Assembly (NCBI GenBank): GCA_023461275.1
Contig: JAEYMI010000046.1
Span: 1-47,067 of the forward strand
DNA length: 47,067 nucleotides
Source of the DNA: Actinomycetes bacterium
GTDB taxonomy: Bacteria; Actinomycetota; Actinomycetes; Mycobacteriales; Mycobacteriaceae
Direction of reading: 5' to 3'
Shown: one piece after another, positions 16,901-24,576 of the stretch
Numbering within the stretch: the stretch's first letter is position 1
Layout of the letters: every line of letters starts with the position of its first letter
Notes under the pieces: model-generated
What the model was told of the DNA's origin: nothing
Seen by the model: the letters and a program-made list of their open reading frames with translations, nothing else
The model's database searches: none
Program-made: the position numbers and the translations under genes

Positions 16901-18418
16901 CTCACGCGCACAGCGTGGTTCGCGCCGCTGGTTGTCGGGATACTCGGTGTTGCTGCGGCCGCCTACGGCACGTGGCGGCCGTCGTTCTGGTACGACGAGG
17001 CCGCAACCGTCTCGGCCACCGACCGGTCGCTGCGGCAGATCGGTGGGCTCGTCGAGCACACCGACCTCGTGCACGCCGCCTACTACTTCGTCATGCACAC
17101 ATGGACATCGGTGTTCGGCTACTCCGAGTTCGCCCTCCGGTTTCCGTCGGCGCTGGCGGTGGGCGCGGCCGGTGCGGCACTGGTGGTGCTGGGTGAGCGA
17201 TTGTGCGACAGGCGATTCGGGATCGTCGCCGGTGTAGTGCTGGTCGCGATGCCGCGGACCATGTGGGCCGGCTCCGAAGCCCGATCCTATGCCGGCACCC
17301 TGCTACTGGCTGTGCTGTTCACGCTCGCGCTGCTGATAGCGCTGGACCGGGGCTGCTGGTGGTGGGCGGCGTACGCGGCGCTGGGTGTGGCGACGGCCAT
17401 CTGGTTCTTCCTGTCGGTCACGGTGATTCTTGCGCACGTCGTTATCGTGGTGATCCTGCGGCGGCAGAGCCGGATCCAGGATCGGATACCGCTCGGATTC
17501 TGGTGTGCGGCGGCCGGAATCGCCGCAGTGGTACTGCCATTCGGGTGGGCGGCATTCCGGCAGCGTGAGCAGGTTTCGTGGATTCCGCCGATGTCGGCCG
17601 ACACCCTGGCCAGTTACTCTCTCTTCGAGATCCCCGATGGCTCTGTGGTTTATCTGGTCGTTGCTGCGCTGGTGCTTGTATGCGGGGTCGCGGCCGCCGC
17701 GCTGGCCGGAGTCACTGCGGGCAGCTGGCAGGTCCTGTTCGTCGGGCTGGCCTGGTGGCTGGTCCCCACGATTGTGGTGTTGGCCTACTCGTGGCTGGCG
17801 ACCCCGACCTACACGCCGCGGTACCTGATCGTCGCGCTGCCCGGAGTGGCGCTGGCGCTGGGGTGGTCGGTGCTGCAGCTCGCGCGCGGCCGGCTCTGGT
17901 TGGTGGTCACGATCACCGGACTGCTTGTCGCAGTGACCATTCCGCACTATCTCGGCCAGCGTGCACCGTACGGCCGGTTCGGCGGCACCGACTTCTCCCA
18001 GGTCGCCGACTACATCGGCGATCACGCCCGCCCCGGCGACTGCGTCGCCTTCGCCGAGCAGCCGACGTGGAGTCCGGTGTCGATGCGGGTGGTCCGGGCA
18101 GCCAAACCTGCAGACTTCGTCGGGCTGCGCGACGTCGGCCCGCATCGGCCCGCGGCGTCGTCGGACATGTTGTGGGACACCGATCGTCCGGTGACTGCCT
18201 ACACCGAGTTCGCGAGGACCTGCGGTGTCATCTGGGTGGTCACTGACGCCGAGCGTGATCGGCGGTCAGACTTGCTGCCCGGCGGCACGACCTACTGGCG
18301 GTTCGAGCTGTACCACTTCACCTCGACGCCGCTCTACCGCGAATTGTCCGGTGCCGGGCTGCATCTGGCCGGCCGCACGCAGTTCAACAACTCGCAGGTC
18401 ATCGAGATGCGACGCTGA
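16844..18418 (+). CDS. GT-C fold polytopic glycosyltransferase (mannosyltransferase-like)
   Basis: A 524-residue membrane protein with about 10-11 helices. The first extracytoplasmic loop carries RPSFWYDEAATVSATDRS, the Asp-Glu motif of GT39/GT83-like GT-C enzymes that use polyprenyl-phospho-sugar donors; the C-terminal part from about residue 370 is soluble and extracytoplasmic. Related to the family annotated near galactan genes in mycobacteria (Rv3779-like), but donor and acceptor are unknown. The ATG at 16844 overlaps the upstream stop as ATGA; a second in-frame ATG 18 bases on, created by the tandem repeat, is an alternative start. Confidence 0.8.
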   Translation: MTDPVRMTDSARKADSARNLTRTAWFAPLVVGILGVAAAAYGTWRPSFWYDEAATVSATDRSLRQIGGLVEHTDLVHAAYYFVMHTWTSVFGYSEFALRFPSALAVGAAGAALVVLGERLCDRRFGIVAGVVLVAMPRTMWAGSEARSYAGTLLLAVLFTLALLIALDRGCWWWAAYAALGVATAIWFFLSVTVILAHVVIVVILRRQSRIQDRIPLGFWCAAAGIAAVVLPFGWAAFRQREQVSWIPPMSADTLASYSLFEIPDGSVVYLVVAALVLVCGVAAAALAGVTAGSWQVLFVGLAWWLVPTIVVLAYSWLATPTYTPRYLIVALPGVALALGWSVLQLARGRLWLVVTITGLLVAVTIPHYLGQRAPYGRFGGTDFSQVADYIGDHARPGDCVAFAEQPTWSPVSMRVVRAAKPADFVGLRDVGPHRPAASSDMLWDTDRPVTAYTEFARTCGVIWVVTDAERDRRSDLLPGGTTYWRFELYHFTSTPLYRELSGAGLHLAGRTQFNNSQVIEMRR

Positions 18419-18506
18419 GTGAGTTCGGTTGCTGACCGGGTTCTCTTGTGCTGAGGCGGGTTTGAATGTTGATCGAGTTGTGTTGTGGTGCGGCACTTTT
18501 ACATGC

Positions 18507-18620
18507 TGATCGAGTAGCCACGAGCGAGCGGAGCGAGCCCGCGGCGTATCGAGATCGTCGTGCGCCGGGTCTCGGTACGGTCCCACTCGCTGCTGCGCTC
18601 GCGGGTCCTACTCGACCAGT
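18507..18620. repeat. Inverted pair of REP-like repeats between convergent genes
   Basis: TGATCGAGTAGCC ... GGCGTATCGAGA (plus orientation, about 18507-18555) faces GTCTCGGTACGG ... GGTCCTACTCGACCA (minus orientation, about 18569-18618). The pair could fold into a long hairpin and may terminate both converging transcripts. The 18419-18653 gap has no gene. Confidence 0.6.
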
Positions 18621-18653
18621 ATGAGGGACGCGACCCGCGAATGGGGCAGCCCC

Positions 18654-19562
18654 TCAGGAAGGCCGGATGAACCGCTCCCGACGCCCGAGCTGGTGTAGGC
18701 GCAGCCACTCGCGGAAGCCGGTCAGATCACGTTGCTGGACAAGGAAATACCAGCCGAAGCGCCCGTATTCCTGCACCAGGAGTCGACGCATGCCGGGCTG
18801 GTTCATCAGGTACCCGCGGTTGCGGTAGGTGAAGAAGCGCTTGGTCGGGTTGTCGGGGTACTGGGTGTGCATCCGGCCGCCGAGGATCGGGCGGAACTCG
18901 TCGGTGCCATACGGATGCAGATATGCCGTCGTCAGGCAGGTGCCGAACCGCAGACCCGAGCGCACCAGGCGTCGGTGCACTTCCACCTCGTCGCCCCGGA
19001 AGAACAGGCGCAGGTCGGGAACGCCGACCACCTCGATGCCACGCGCGGAGAACAGGGCGCCGTTGAACAACGACGCGATGCCCTCGAGTAGGTCCTCGCC
19101 GGAGTCCTCGCCGTTCTCGAACAGCTCGGATCGCTTGCGGCGCCACACAAGTCCGCGTCGCAGCGGGAAGGCCAGCACATCCGGGTCGTCGATGTTGGCG
19201 ACCACCGGCGACACCTCGTCGAGCCCGTGGTGACGGGCGCAGTCGAGCAGCGTGCCGAGCACCTCGGGGCCTTCGGGCCGCCCGTCGTCGTCGGCGCACC
19301 ACACCCAGTCGGCTCCCAGCGCCAGCGCGTGCAGCATGCCGAGTGCGAATCCGCCGGCGCCACCGAGATTGCGTTTGGAACCCAGGTATGTCGACGGAAC
19401 ATCCTGAGCGGCAACGAGTTCGGCGACAATTGCTTCGTCGGCGTTGTCGACGACGATCAGGTGATCAACCGGACGATCCTGAGCGGCAACGATTTTCAGC
19501 GATTCCGCCAGCAGTTCGGCACGCTGATGGGTTACCACCACCGCGATGACCCGCTCGGTCAC
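18654..19562 (-). CDS. glfT1: Galactofuranosyltransferase GlfT1
   Basis: Transfers the first two galactofuranose residues onto decaprenyl-PP-GlcNAc-Rha, starting galactan synthesis on the cytoplasmic face. A 302-residue GT2 (GT-A fold) enzyme: VTHQRAELL nucleotide loop at the N-terminus, GGAGGF at about 67-72, the metal-binding DDDG at about 91-94, and FRGDEVEVHRR acceptor/base motif. Start GTG 19562 overlaps the wzt stop as GTGA. Third gene of wzm-wzt-glfT1, the same trio as Rv3781-Rv3783. Confidence 0.93.
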   Translation of the reverse strand: MTERVIAVVVTHQRAELLAESLKIVAAQDRPVDHLIVVDNADEAIVAELVAAQDVPSTYLGSKRNLGGAGGFALGMLHALALGADWVWCADDDGRPEGPEVLGTLLDCARHHGLDEVSPVVANIDDPDVLAFPLRRGLVWRRKRSELFENGEDSGEDLLEGIASLFNGALFSARGIEVVGVPDLRLFFRGDEVEVHRRLVRSGLRFGTCLTTAYLHPYGTDEFRPILGGRMHTQYPDNPTKRFFTYRNRGYLMNQPGMRRLLVQEYGRFGWYFLVQQRDLTGFREWLRLHQLGRRERFIRPS

Positions 19563-20395
19563 GAGCCGGACCCAGCGCCGGAAGTGCCGTCGGAACCGCT
19601 TCCGTCACGGGCGATCTCGGCGAGCACCTCACGGACATGCTCGGCGGCGCCTGGGCCCTCGTAGGCTTCGACGACCTCTTCGATGCCGCCGTCCATCCGG
19701 ATCTCGCCGTGATCGATCCACAGCGCCCGGTCGCACAGCTGCGCCAGGAACTCATTGGAATGGCTGGCGAACACCAGGATTCCCGACCGCTCGACCAGCG
19801 ACTGCAGACGCGTACGCGCCTTCTTCATGAACTCGGCGTCGACCGCACCGATGCCCTCGTCGAGGATGAGGATCTCGGGGTCGATGCTGGTGACCACGCC
19901 GAGCGCCAGGCGGACCCGCATACCCGTCGAGTAGGTGCGCAGCGGCATGTTCAGGTAATCGCCGAGCTCGGAGAACTCCGCGATCTCGTCGGTCTTCTTC
20001 AGCATTTCCTTGCGGGATTGCCCGAGGAACATGCCGCGGATCAGGATGTTCTCGTAACCGGAGATCTCCGGGTCCATGCCGACGCCGAGATCGAAGACCG
20101 GTGCCACCCTGCCCTGGATGCGGCAGGCACCGCGCGTCGGTTCGTAGATCCCCGACAGCAGCCGCAGCAGCGTCGACTTTCCTGCCCCGTTGTGACCGAC
20201 CAAGCCCACCCGATCACCGTGCTGCAGATGCAGGTTGATGTTCTTGAGGGCTTCCACCACAACCACATTCGACGCGTTGGCGCCGATCACACCGCCGGCC
20301 GCACCGATCACCGACTTCTTCAGCGACCGCGTCTTGGCATCGAAGATGGGGAAATCGACACAGGCATCCCAGGTGTCGACTCGGACCTTGCTCAT
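19559..20395 (-). CDS. wzt: ABC transporter ATP-binding protein for lipid-linked galactan export
   Basis: A 278-residue nucleotide-binding domain of the polysaccharide-export ABC family. Walker A GHNGAGKST (about 67-75), Q-loop region, signature YSTGM, Walker B ILILDEGIG and the switch histidine in FASHS are all intact. The N-terminal DACVDFPIFDAKTRSLKK is typical of Wzt-type subunits, and there is no C-terminal carbohydrate-binding domain, only a Gly/Ser tail. Partner permease is the adjacent wzm (12-base gap). Expected role is flipping decaprenyl-linked galactan across the membrane. Confidence 0.93.
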   Translation of the reverse strand: MSKVRVDTWDACVDFPIFDAKTRSLKKSVIGAAGGVIGANASNVVVVEALKNINLHLQHGDRVGLVGHNGAGKSTLLRLLSGIYEPTRGACRIQGRVAPVFDLGVGMDPEISGYENILIRGMFLGQSRKEMLKKTDEIAEFSELGDYLNMPLRTYSTGMRVRLALGVVTSIDPEILILDEGIGAVDAEFMKKARTRLQSLVERSGILVFASHSNEFLAQLCDRALWIDHGEIRMDGGIEEVVEAYEGPGAAEHVREVLAEIARDGSGSDGTSGAGSGS

Positions 20396-20407
20396 GAACT
20401 CACCCCA

Positions 20408-21271
20408 TCACACCCAGTACGACACTCGTGCACGGTAATTGCGCATCACTGCCAGAGCGAACAGCCATCCCACGATGGTGCAGCCGATCACGATCAGCCA
20501 GTGATAGAAGGCGACCGGCTGCCCCAGCAGCGGTCCGCGCGTGATCTCCAGGTAGTGGTACATCGGGTTGAGCTCGACGATCCGCGCCCGGCTCGACGAC
20601 CCGCCGGCCACCTTGTGCAGCGAGTTGGTGCTCCAGATGATCGGCGTCATGAAGAACACCAGCCGGACCGCGGTGGTCAGCAACTGCCCGATGTCGCGGA
20701 AACGGGTGGTCAGCGTGCCAAACACCAGCCCCACCCACACCGAGTTCAGGATGAACAGCGCCATCGCCGGCACGATCAGCACCACGGTCCAGTTGATCGG
20801 CTGCGGGAAGATGATCAGGATCGCAATGTAGATGACGATGTTGTGCAGGAAGATGATGAACTGCCGCCACGTCAGCCGGTAGACGTGCACCGATAGCGGT
20901 GCCGGGATCTGTTTGATCAGCCCGTCGTTCTTGGCGAACACCTCGGAACCCTCGAGGATCGAGCCCTCGATGAAACCCCAGAAGATGAAACCGAGCAGCA
21001 CATATGGCAGGAACGTCTTGATGTCCTCGTTGAACAGCTGCGAGTAGAGCAAGCCCATCGCGACCGCGGTGACGCCGGTGGCGATGGTGATCCACAGCGG
21101 GCCGAGCACCGACCGGCGGTAGCGCTGTTTGATGTCTTGCCAGCCCAGCAGCAGCCACAGTTCGGAGGCCTTGAGGCCGTCGGCGAGATCACCGAAGGCG
21201 CGCGACAGGGTGCGCGAATCGGAGAATTCCGGTGGCGCGGGAACCGCGTCGTCGTTGACTACCGCAGACAC
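20408..21271 (-). CDS. wzm: ABC transporter permease for lipid-linked galactan export
   Basis: A 287-residue ABC-2 type permease with six membrane helices and an N-terminal amphipathic interface helix (WLLLGWQDIKQRYRRSVLGPLW), the classic Wzm/RfbA motif. LNPMYHYLEITRGPLLG precedes the last helices. GTG start at 21271. First gene of wzm-wzt-glfT1; works with wzt to move galactan outward for arabinan addition by AftA/Emb. Confidence 0.93.
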   Translation of the reverse strand: MSAVVNDDAVPAPPEFSDSRTLSRAFGDLADGLKASELWLLLGWQDIKQRYRRSVLGPLWITIATGVTAVAMGLLYSQLFNEDIKTFLPYVLLGFIFWGFIEGSILEGSEVFAKNDGLIKQIPAPLSVHVYRLTWRQFIIFLHNIVIYIAILIIFPQPINWTVVLIVPAMALFILNSVWVGLVFGTLTTRFRDIGQLLTTAVRLVFFMTPIIWSTNSLHKVAGGSSSRARIVELNPMYHYLEITRGPLLGQPVAFYHWLIVIGCTIVGWLFALAVMRNYRARVSYWV

Positions 21272-21320
21272 GGGGACTCAGCATACAAGCGGCGGGTCAT
21301 CGGACTTTGCCGCCCGCCCG

Positions 21321-21863
21321 CTAGAGGTACTGACCGGGGCCGGGACCGCCCGGTCCGGCGCCACCGATCACGCCGGGCGGCAAGGCACCCTGACGCATCT
21401 GTTCCAGTTGCGCGCGGGCGGCCATCTGCTGGGCGAACAGCGCGGTCTGGATGCCGTGGAACAGGCCTTCGAGCCAACCGACGAGCTGCGCCTGCGCGAT
21501 CCGCAGTTCGGCGTCCGACGGGGTTGCGTCGTCGGAGAACGGCAGCGCGAGGCGCTCGAGTTCGTCGCGCAGCTCCGGTGCCAGACCGTCCTCGAGTTCG
21601 CGGACCGAGGACTGGTGGATCTCACGGAGGCGGTTGCGGCTGGCGTCGTCGAGCGGAGCGGCACGCACTTCCTCGAGGAGCTGCTTGATCATCGTGCCGA
21701 TCCGCATGACCTTGGCGGGCTGTTCCACCATGTCGGCGACACCTTTGGCGTCGTCGTCGGTGTCACCCGTGCCCGCGGCGGCAGCGATTTCCGGGTCGAC
21801 GATGACGATGCTGTCATCGGAGCCCGGTTGTGGGTCAGGGTTGCCGAATCCTCCTGAGGTCAT
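21321..21863 (-). CDS. bpa: Bacterial proteasome activator Bpa (PafE)
   Basis: A 180-residue ring-forming, ATP-independent activator of the 20S proteasome. The protein has a disordered acidic N-terminus (about 1-40), a helical core (MRIGTMIKQLLEEVRAAPLD ... LVGWLEGLFHGIQTALFAQQMAARAQLEQMRQG) and a Gly/Pro-rich tail ending exactly in GQYL, the C-terminal motif that docks on the proteasome alpha ring. Family counterpart Rv3780 also lies beside wzt/glfT1. Supports a proteasome-bearing actinobacterium. Confidence 0.95.
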   Translation of the reverse strand: MTSGGFGNPDPQPGSDDSIVIVDPEIAAAAGTGDTDDDAKGVADMVEQPAKVMRIGTMIKQLLEEVRAAPLDDASRNRLREIHQSSVRELEDGLAPELRDELERLALPFSDDATPSDAELRIAQAQLVGWLEGLFHGIQTALFAQQMAARAQLEQMRQGALPPGVIGGAGPGGPGPGQYL

Positions 21864-21912
21864 ACGACCATTGTGCCCTGATCGGCTGCGGTAACGGCCG
21901 GGGGTGTCGGTC

Positions 21913-21918
21913 TATGGT
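21913..21918 (+). promoter_or_regulatory. Candidate -10 box for the class-V aminotransferase-like gene
   Basis: TATGGT ends 7 bases before ATG 21926, with no Shine-Dalgarno, as expected for a leaderless transcript. It diverges from bpa. Confidence 0.4.
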
Positions 21919-21925
21919 GTGACCC

Positions 21926-23122
21926 ATGGCGTTCGATGTCGCCCACGCGCGAGGACTGTTCCCCTCGCTCGGCGACGGCTGGATTCGCTTCGATCCGCAG
22001 GCCGGGATGCAGATTCCCGCATCGGTGTCGACCGCGGTGTCGACCGGATTCCGCAGCGCGGTGTCCGTGCCCGGAACCGACTACCCGGCGGCGCGCGCAT
22101 CGGCCGACACCGTCACCGAGGCGCGTCGGGCCGTGGCCGATCTGCTCGACGCTGATCCCGAGGCCGTCGTTCTGGGACCGTCTCGGGCGGCGCTGATCAG
22201 TGGGCTGGCCGAATCGATCCAGCCGAACACCTGGCTGCGCGGCGAGGTGGTGGTCAGCCGCGCCGACGACGAACCAAACATAGTGCCGTGGCTGCGAGTG
22301 GCCGATCGCTATGGAGGTCGTGCCCGCTGGGCCGAGATCGATGTGGAGACCGGCGCGCTACCGGCCTGGCAGTTCGACGATCTGGTCACCGAGCAGACCG
22401 CCGTCGTCGCGGTCACCCTCGCGTCGTCGACGATGGGGGCGGTGACCGACATCGGTGCCATCGCCAAGCGCTCCAAGGACGTCGACGCCATGTTGGTCGT
22501 CGACGCGACCAGCGCAGCGCCGTACCTACCGCTGGACCTGGGTCGGCTCGGCGCCGACGTCGTGGTGGTGTCGGCGGAGCGATGGGGTGGCCCGCGCGTG
22601 GCGGCGATGGTGTTTCGCGACTCCGCCGACATCGGCCGGCTACGGCCTATTGCAATGGACCCGCGGGCGAAGGGGCCGGCACGGCTGGAGCTCGAGCCCC
22701 TGCAAGGTGGGCTGCTGTCGGGATTGGTGGCGTCGGTGGAGCATCTGGCCAGCCTCGACGACGACGCGATCGGCAAGCGCCGCCGACGACTGGTTCGTGC
22801 GCTCGACGGTGTTCACGAGTACCTCGCCCGGCTGCACTTCTACCTGCTGAACACGCTGGAGCCGCTCGACCACGTGCACGTCATCGGGTCCTGCGAAGAC
22901 CGGGTGCCGACGATCAGTTTCACCGTTCGAGGCGTTGAGGCACAGCGGGTGGTGCGTCGGCTGTCGGACAACGGGGTGTGCGCGCTGGCCGACCATCCGA
23001 GCCGTTCGTTGACCCGGATGGGCGCCGACGACTTCGGTGGCGCGGTCACCATCGGACTTGCGCCGTATTCGACGCCGTTCGAGGTGGATCACCTCGTGCG
23101 CACCCTCGGATCATTTGGTTGA
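21926..23122 (+). CDS. Class-V aminotransferase / cysteine desulfurase-like protein, PLP lysine apparently absent
   Basis: A 398-residue protein with the whole fold-type I plan of SufS/NifS-like enzymes: N-terminal small-domain segment, TLASSTMGAVTDIGAIA, the VVDATSAAPYLPLDL strand with the conserved Asp that contacts the pyridine ring, and a C-terminal small domain. At the position where family members have S-x-H-K-x-x-G-P the sequence reads SAERWGGP, so the Schiff-base lysine seems to be Arg. If so the protein cannot form the usual internal aldimine. Counterpart of Rv3778c by neighbourhood. No Suf scaffold genes are nearby. Confidence 0.8.
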   Translation: MAFDVAHARGLFPSLGDGWIRFDPQAGMQIPASVSTAVSTGFRSAVSVPGTDYPAARASADTVTEARRAVADLLDADPEAVVLGPSRAALISGLAESIQPNTWLRGEVVVSRADDEPNIVPWLRVADRYGGRARWAEIDVETGALPAWQFDDLVTEQTAVVAVTLASSTMGAVTDIGAIAKRSKDVDAMLVVDATSAAPYLPLDLGRLGADVVVVSAERWGGPRVAAMVFRDSADIGRLRPIAMDPRAKGPARLELEPLQGGLLSGLVASVEHLASLDDDAIGKRRRRLVRALDGVHEYLARLHFYLLNTLEPLDHVHVIGSCEDRVPTISFTVRGVEAQRVVRRLSDNGVCALADHPSRSLTRMGADDFGGAVTIGLAPYSTPFEVDHLVRTLGSFG

Positions 23123-23249
23123 TCTACAAATTATGGTTGCATCCTGGTCTCGGCCTGGTCATCGATTCGCGATCCATGGCTTCACCAATTAAGTTTGCTT
23201 TCACAAAGAGCTTGGCTGGGTGTGGTGAGCGAATGGACTGAGAGCACCG

Positions 23250-23702
23250 TTGACTGGGTACATGGGGCGCCCCCGCGCTACGACGGCGGCTGACCTACAG
23301 GGGTGGCGCGACATAACGACCAACGGGTGGTCGTTGATGGCGTTGTTCACCGATCAGCTGGCCGCGAGCGGCATCAGCCTCACCGAGCTGCGGATTCTCG
23401 AGATGCTCGATTCCCTTGGGGCGGCCGGGATCAGCGAGATCGCCAGTGCCAACTACATGCGGCTCAGCACGGTTTCGCGGCAGGTCACACGGTTGATCGC
23501 GGTCGGTTCGGTGGAGCGTGCGCCCGGTGGATCCGACGCCAGGCACCGCGTCGTGCGGTTGACCGCCGAAGGTCGAGCCGAGCTCGCCCGCTACTGTGAG
23601 GTCCGCGACGAACTGGTCCGCAAACATGTTGTCAATGTGCTCGAGCCGGACGAATATCGAACTGTAGCAAAGGCTTTCCGGAAGATCGGAAAATCGGTAT
23701 AG
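23250..23702 (+). CDS. MarR-family transcriptional regulator (first of tandem pair)
   Basis: A 150-residue winged-helix regulator. LTELRILEMLDSLGAAGISEIASANYMRLSTVSRQVTRLIAVGSVER is the MarR DNA-binding core, followed by the wing (PGGSDARHRVVRLTAEG) and the C-terminal dimerisation helix. Start is uncertain: TTG 23250 (with GAGAG 6 bases upstream) or ATG 23262. The 127 bases upstream are AT-rich relative to surroundings. About 40 percent like the next gene, so a tandem duplication with divergence; targets unknown. Confidence 0.82.
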   Translation: MTGYMGRPRATTAADLQGWRDITTNGWSLMALFTDQLAASGISLTELRILEMLDSLGAAGISEIASANYMRLSTVSRQVTRLIAVGSVERAPGGSDARHRVVRLTAEGRAELARYCEVRDELVRKHVVNVLEPDEYRTVAKAFRKIGKSV

Positions 23703-23789
23703 CCGTCGGCGTCGCCACCCCGGATCGGCCGATGTGCTCTAACGTTGCCGTAGCCAGAATCCGCAGAACACCCAGAGTGAGGCTTCGAC

Positions 23790-24281
23790 ATGGTGACGTC
23801 CTCTGAGATTGCCGATGGACAGGACGGTCATGGCCCGGGTGGTCACGTCGATCTCACGGTGTGGCGCGATATCGCTGCGGGCGGTTGGGCGCTGGTCGGG
23901 CTGATCGATCAGGAACTCGGCGCTTCCGAGGTGTCGATCGCCGAGATGCGACTCCTTGAGGCCGTCAAGAACGCCGGAGCGGCGACGATCAGCGAGACCG
24001 CCGAGATGTGCCACGTCCGGCTGAGCACGATCTCGCGCCAGATCGCGAGGCTCATCGACCGCGGCGCTCTGGAACGGGTGCCGGACTCGTCCGACGGCCG
24101 CTACCGACTGGTCCAGATCGCCCCGGCAGGCGTAGACCTCCTCAACCGGGCCTACGAAGTCCGTCGCAGGATCGTCGACGAGCATGTGATGTCGGTGCTC
24201 TCCGAGGAGGAGATCGCCACAGTGGCGGATGCCTTTCGCAGGGTGCGGGCGTCGGTGCGGGGTGCTCGGCCTGTCGACTGA
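23790..24281 (+). CDS. MarR-family transcriptional regulator (second of tandem pair)
   Basis: A 163-residue paralogue of the preceding protein. Both begin the domain with W-R-D-I-(T/A)-x-x-G-W-(S/A)-L and share LSTxSRQxxRLI in the recognition helix and DEHV/RKHV in the C-terminal helix. Start ATG 23790 is 7 bases after GTGAGG. It lies 89 bases before tRNA-Ser and is the last host gene before the mobile element. No adjacent efflux or catabolic gene hints at a ligand. Confidence 0.85.
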   Translation: MVTSSEIADGQDGHGPGGHVDLTVWRDIAAGGWALVGLIDQELGASEVSIAEMRLLEAVKNAGAATISETAEMCHVRLSTISRQIARLIDRGALERVPDSSDGRYRLVQIAPAGVDLLNRAYEVRRRIVDEHVMSVLSEEEIATVADAFRRVRASVRGARPVD

Positions 24282-24370
24282 CGTCTGCGCGCCGTTGACG
24301 AACGTGGGAGGGGATGCGCGGACCGGCCGGTGTGGGATTCGACGGGGCTCTCCAGTAGCCTTTTCGCCAG

Positions 24371-24455
24371 GGAAGCGTGGCAGAGCGGCCGAATGCACTC
24401 GCCTTGAAAGCGAGCGTGGGTAAAACCACCGGGGGTTCAAATCCCTCCGCTTCCG
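24371..24455 (+). tRNA. tRNA-Ser (anticodon TGA)
   Basis: Acceptor stem GGAAGCG / CGCTTCC with discriminator G, D-arm GGCAGAGCGGCCGAAT, anticodon stem CTCGC / GCGAG around loop CTTGAAA (anticodon TGA, reads UCA), class II variable arm GTGGGTAAAACCAC, and T-arm with GGTTCAAAT. CCA is not encoded. The mobile-element integrase begins 122 bases downstream, so the 3' half of this gene is the presumed insertion site. Confidence 0.95.
24423..24455 (+). mobile_element. Presumed attL: 3' end of tRNA-Ser
   Basis: Tyrosine-recombinase elements typically integrate in the T-arm/acceptor end of a tRNA gene and regenerate it. The integrase downstream and the change of gene content after this point support that here. 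I found no second copy of the GGGGGTTCAAATCCCTCCGC block in the window, so attR must lie beyond 47067. Exact crossover ends cannot be set. Confidence 0.5.
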
Positions 24456-24460
24456 CAGAG

Positions 24461-24498
24461 AAGGGCCAGGTCAGAGAGTTAATCTCGACCTGGCCCTT
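24461..24498 (+). terminator. Hairpin terminator after tRNA-Ser
   Basis: AAGGGCCAGGTC (24461-24472) pairs perfectly with GACCTGGCCCTT (24487-24498), followed by TGTTTCGTT. Confidence 0.75.
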
Positions 24499-24523
24499 GT
24501 TTCGTTCGGGAGCCGGTCGGCGA

Positions 24524-24570
24524 AGTTGACACACGAGTTGACACATTCGACCTGGCATTACTCGTAGAAT
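24524..24570 (+). promoter_or_regulatory. Integrase promoter with duplicated AGTTGACACA
   Basis: AGTTGACACA occurs at 24524-24533 and 24536-24545, a 12-base period close to one helical turn. TAGAAT at 24565-24570 lies 6 bases before GTG 24577, so the message is probably leaderless. The repeats may be -35 type TTGACA elements or protein binding sites (regulator or integrase arm sites). Confidence 0.45.
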
Positions 24571-24576
24571 TACTCC

